From NCBI GenBank assembly GCA_023398615.1, contig JAEWSD010000109.1, forward strand, positions 1 through 8,624: a DNA stretch of 8,624 bases. Reading direction: 5' to 3'. This DNA comes from Bacillota bacterium (lineage in GTDB: Bacteria > Bacillota > Clostridia > Lachnospirales > Lachnospiraceae). Positions 6,381 to 8,624 of the stretch are shown one piece after another. Under the pieces are notes generated by a model, which saw only the letters and a list, made by a program, of their open reading frames with translations, searched no databases and was not told the DNA's origin. Each line of letters begins with the position of its first letter. Within the stretch, counting starts at the first letter, position 1. The position numbers and the translations under genes were made by a program.

Positions 6381-7175
6381 ATGGCAAACGAAAGAAAAAG
6401 TTATAATATTCCTTATGTTGCGGCTACCTATGCGTTATTCTGGGGCATGCTTCTGGCTTCCGGCATAATAATGCGTCTGCCGCTAAACAAATGGATAACT
6501 GCATTATTTATTATTCTGGGCTCATGGACACCTACCATGACGTTTCTGATTATGTTCAGAAGAATCTTTCCCGGCATTACTGTAAAGGAATTTTATAGAA
6601 GGGCATTTGCAAAGCACATAAATTGGTTATTCGTATTAACAGTCACCATGATAATGACTGCAATCTTTGCCGCATGCGTCTGCATTGCGGCACTTCAAAA
6701 AGGAGCGGCGGTATCCGAACTGCTGAATTTCTCGGCCCCTGCCATAATATTTGGCCTTATTACTTCCGTGCTTCAGGGCGCAACCGGAGAAGAGTCGGGC
6801 TGGCGGGGATACTTACTTCCCTTCATTGAAAAAAAGGCAGGGGTAATTAAGGGTTCTTTCATAGTGGGAATAATATGGACATTTTGGCACACGCCGTTAT
6901 GGTTTTTAACCTCCGGATATAAAGGGCAGAATTTACTTATTTACATCATTTCCTTTGTAATTGGCATTGTTTCTTTCGCAATTATCATTGGTATCTGCTA
7001 TCACCATTGCAATAACCTGTTCCTTCCGATATGGATGCATTTCCTGTTTAATTTTCTTACCACATTTTATACCGGGAAGATGATAAATTACATCGTATAC
7101 CTGGCTGCCTTTTATACGGTCGCAGCTTTGGGTTTCATTATGTGGCATAGAGTTACGGAAAATAAAATACATTAA
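6381..7175 (+). CDS. CPBP-family intramembrane metalloprotease (CAAX protease/ABI)
   Basis: A 264-residue polytopic membrane protein with about seven to eight hydrophobic segments. It carries the three CPBP motifs: EESGWRG (137-143, the glutamate pair and arginine of motif 1), FWH (168-170, motif 2 histidine) and H220 with N224 (HFLFN, motif 3), placed in the predicted membrane. Family members are glutamate/histidine-dependent intramembrane proteases, best known as CAAX prenyl-endopeptidases in eukaryotes and as bacteriocin immunity, surface-protein or regulated-proteolysis factors in bacteria. All catalytic residues are present, so it is probably active; its substrate is unknown. The ATG follows AAAAAGGAG at good spacing. 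It lies downstream of the MerR regulator and 84 bases ahead of a lipoprotein gene, with no terminator between, so the latter two are probably co-transcribed. Confidence 0.88.
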   Translation: MANERKSYNIPYVAATYALFWGMLLASGIIMRLPLNKWITALFIILGSWTPTMTFLIMFRRIFPGITVKEFYRRAFAKHINWLFVLTVTMIMTAIFAACVCIAALQKGAAVSELLNFSAPAIIFGLITSVLQGATGEESGWRGYLLPFIEKKAGVIKGSFIVGIIWTFWHTPLWFLTSGYKGQNLLIYIISFVIGIVSFAIIIGICYHHCNNLFLPIWMHFLFNFLTTFYTGKMINYIVYLAAFYTVAALGFIMWHRVTENKIH

Positions 7176-7259
7176 ATTTCCCATTCCGGAGATAATAAAG
7201 CTATTAAATAAGAGTTTGCAAATACCTAATGTTATTAATATATGAAAGGCGGATGAATG

Positions 7260-7823
7260 ATGAAAGTTAAAATAACATGTTTCGTATTGATTCTTATAAC
7301 GGCCTTATTTACCGGATGCGGACAGAAAACCGGGAATACGGATAATGAAACCGGCAATACCAATGGTAACGCGACGCCAGACGTAGTTACGACAGCTTCG
7401 ATTGTAAATACGGAGGAGGCCTTCCTGAATGCGATCGGCGCTGAAGGAACCTGGATTATCGCCGTTACGCAAGATTTAACAATTAGTAAGGATTTGCTGC
7501 TGGAAGGCGAATTCAAAAACGGTAAAAAGGATGATAAGGGGAATGATGTCATCCAAAGAAAGCTTGCTCTGTATGCCCAGGATGAAAGCCGTAATATTAC
7601 GGCAAGATATACCCTGACAGCGCCAAAATTAACGGTTACCAGTCCGGAGGCGAGTATTCAGCATGGTACTTTTAAGGGTGATCTTTATGTTTCGGTGGCA
7701 AACTTTCAATTAGTGGATGCAACGGTAGACGGTAATGTTTACTTTACTACGGAGGAAGCAAAAAATACATTTACAATGGATGAAACCAGTAAAATTACAG
7801 GTACTCAGGAATTAAAGAAGTAA
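7260..7823 (+). CDS. Small lipoprotein, function unknown
   Basis: A 187-residue secreted protein. The N-terminus is a short lipoprotein signal (MKVKITCFVLILITALFTGC) with the lipobox cysteine at residue 20; phenylalanine at -3 is slightly off consensus. A Thr/Asn/Gly-rich linker (21-45) leads to a folded domain (about 50-180) rich in alternating hydrophobic residues, such as DLTISKDLLLEGEF, KLTVTSPEASIQHGTFKGD and FQLVDATVDGNVYF, which looks like stacked short beta-strands (a small beta-solenoid). I believe similar lipoproteins occur in other Clostridia, but I know no assigned role. Two adjacent ATGs exist; the second (7260) is 7 bases from AAAGGCGG and better placed than 7257. It is last in a run with the CPBP protease gene and is followed by a strong hairpin. 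Confidence 0.75.
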   Translation: MKVKITCFVLILITALFTGCGQKTGNTDNETGNTNGNATPDVVTTASIVNTEEAFLNAIGAEGTWIIAVTQDLTISKDLLLEGEFKNGKKDDKGNDVIQRKLALYAQDESRNITARYTLTAPKLTVTSPEASIQHGTFKGDLYVSVANFQLVDATVDGNVYFTTEEAKNTFTMDETSKITGTQELKK

Positions 7824-7847
7824 TTAGTGAACAAAGGATTGTAAAAG

Positions 7848-7921
7848 GGTATTTCAAAAGCCAATTCGACCGGCCCGAATTCAAAAGATCAGCCGAATTG
7901 ACTTATGAAATACCTTATTTT
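7848..7921. terminator. Bidirectional hairpin terminator
   Basis: GGTATTTCA (7848-7856) pairs with TGAAATACC (7906-7914), and the inner AAGCCAATTCG pairs with CGAATTGACTT with one mismatch, giving a long near-perfect stem. It is followed on the plus strand by TTATTTT and on the minus strand by CTTTTAC. It lies between the stop of the lipoprotein gene and the stop of the convergent membrane protein gene, so it can serve both. Confidence 0.8.
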
Positions 7922-7924
7922 AAG

Positions 7925-8392
7925 TTATATATTCAGCATGCTTTTTAAAACATCTGCCGTTGCCCTGCAGTACCAATTCTGTAAGGCAATCAGCAGGGAA
8001 ACCCCGTATATCAGATAGATCAGCCTGGTACTGACGGCGTTAACATTCCTGTTTATACGGATCGCCCATCCTGCCGATACTGTCATTAATATATGGGACA
8101 GCTGAGTTGTCAGCGCGCCTTGCCCGCTCCACGGGAATATGAACAGCCCCATAGTTCCGAAGACGGTTAACGGAATGACCAATACAAGAAAATACTTTAA
8201 ATACTGAGGTTTTTTATCTGACAGCATTAGTAGGATAAAGAAAATAATTTCTGTCGGTGCGCATACATTGTACATGATCCATTGGATAAATGACGCTTTT
8301 AGAAATACCCTGAAAACAAAGACTCCCCAGATTGCTAATAAAAGCATTGTGATACCCAAAATATGACCTGATACTTTTTCCCGTTTACTCAT
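7925..8392 (-). CDS. Integral membrane protein, unknown family
   Basis: A 155-residue, highly hydrophobic protein with about five predicted membrane helices (9-30, 36-57, 65-87, 95-112, 122-139). I do not recognise the family. Semi-polar residues in the helices include the APTE (45-48), PWSGQG (87-92) and QLSHILMT (97-104) segments, which might be functional. The ATG at 8392 is chosen because AGGAGGT lies 7 bases upstream; the frame extends to another ATG at 8482, but that stretch contains the promoter at 8439-8470 and lacks a ribosome binding site. The gene stands alone, convergent with the lipoprotein gene. Its promoter has the stretched spacer and central dyad of MerR-controlled genes, so it may be induced by the MerR regulator in this window; a role in drug or envelope stress would fit but is inference. 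Confidence 0.75.
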   Translation of the reverse strand: MSKREKVSGHILGITMLLLAIWGVFVFRVFLKASFIQWIMYNVCAPTEIIFFILLMLSDKKPQYLKYFLVLVIPLTVFGTMGLFIFPWSGQGALTTQLSHILMTVSAGWAIRINRNVNAVSTRLIYLIYGVSLLIALQNWYCRATADVLKSMLNI

Positions 8393-8438
8393 TACATATA
8401 CCTCCTGTTTTTTTATAAATATTCCTGCCGGCAAAAGA

Positions 8439-8470
8439 ATTATATATCCTCCGGCGCGGAGGAAGGTCAA
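8439..8470 (-). promoter_or_regulatory. MerR-type promoter with central dyad
   Basis: On the minus strand TTGACC (8470-8465) and a perfect TATAAT (8444-8439) are separated by 20 bases. The spacer contains the perfect inverted repeat TCCTCCGGCGCGGAGGA (8447-8463, 7-base arms and a 3-base centre), whose centre coincides with the middle of the spacer. This is the architecture of promoters activated by MerR-family proteins. Transcription would start near 8432, about 40 bases before the membrane protein ATG. Confidence 0.75.
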
Positions 8471-8508
8471 GCCTTTTGACACTCTAACCTTATTTGTAAT
8501 AAAAATAC

Positions 8509-8537
8509 TTGCATTTGGAAATTCTATATGTTATAGT
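8509..8537 (+). promoter_or_regulatory. Strong promoter for a gene beyond the window
   Basis: TTGCAT (8509-8514), a 17-base spacer and TATAGT (8532-8537). No open reading frame with a good ribosome binding site begins before the window end, so it should drive a gene starting past 8624 or a leader RNA. The rest (8554-8624) shows no gene I can support. Confidence 0.6.
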
Positions 8538-8553
8538 AGTTATAGAACATATA
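8525..8553. promoter_or_regulatory. Operator-like dyad over the -10 region
   Basis: TATATGTTATA (8525-8535) and TAGAACATATA (8543-8553) are inverted repeats of 11 bases with one mismatch, separated by 7 bases. The dyad spans the -10 box and start of transcription of the promoter at 8509-8537, the placement of a repressor site. The regulator is not in the window. Confidence 0.55.
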
Positions 8554-8624
8554 AAGACATGGAAGATTTTTCTCCTGTGTAGTATAATGATTAAAAACCG
8601 GGGGAAGATACTTTCGGAAAGGGC

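Noticed and set aside
7216..7244. TTGCAA-N17-TATATG as a promoter for the lipoprotein gene
   Set aside because: The start of transcription would fall within the ribosome binding site, leaving no usable leader; read-through from the CPBP gene is more likely.
8393..8482. Longer N-terminus for the membrane protein
   Set aside because: The stretch contains the MerR-type promoter and the AGGAGGT site that fits the ATG at 8392.
8559..8582. Seven-codon open frame as a leader peptide downstream of the promoter at 8509
   Set aside because: It has no ribosome binding site, no attenuator-like codon run and no hairpin visible after it within the window.
8587..8624. ATG-initiated frame running off the right edge
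   Set aside because: No ribosome binding site precedes it and too few codons are visible to support a gene.

Overview
The window looks like a low-to-moderate GC Firmicutes chromosome, most likely a member of the Clostridia (Lachnospiraceae-like). This is inferred from strong AGGAGG-type ribosome binding sites, sigma-A-like promoters, occasional TTG starts, and the gene families present. I see no rRNA, tRNA, CRISPR array, transposase or integrase. It reads as ordinary accessory chromosome rich in one- and two-component style regulation.

Left edge (1-1100, minus strand): a TetR-family repressor is followed, with a 4-base ATGA overlap, by the start of a phenylacetate-CoA ligase (PaaK/CapK)-like adenylating enzyme that runs off the window. 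Their promoter (TTGACT-N17-TATGAT) is covered by a near-perfect TetR-type palindrome, and a second palindrome lies in the leader. Together this looks like an autoregulated operon.

1174-2483 (plus strand): an ECF sigma factor overlaps a single-pass membrane protein that is probably its anti-sigma factor. A long hairpin separates this pair from a convergent minus-strand gene (2516-3151), which encodes a PD-(D/E)XK/HsdR_N-like domain fused to two membrane helices.

3316-6271 (plus strand): a strong promoter drives a 660-residue cytoplasmic glycoside hydrolase of the GHL6/GH151 alpha-L-fucosidase-like type. A MerR-family regulator with a GyrI/BmrR-like effector domain follows, with no visible terminator between them.

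6305-7921: a CPBP (CAAX-protease-like) intramembrane protease and a small lipoprotein of unknown function follow the MerR gene and end at a long hairpin terminator, probably bidirectional. The first of them has a MerR-style promoter.

7925-8624: a convergent, unrecognised five-helix membrane protein has a textbook MerR-family promoter (TTGACC-N20-TATAAT) with a perfect dyad centred in the stretched spacer. Back to back with it, a strong plus-strand promoter overlapped by a large dyad points to another regulated gene beyond the window. The most coherent hypothesis is a MerR-centred regulon: the MerR protein at 5456 may act on the promoters at 6305 and 8439-8470. That link is inference. I did not find anything I would call a clearly new biological system.
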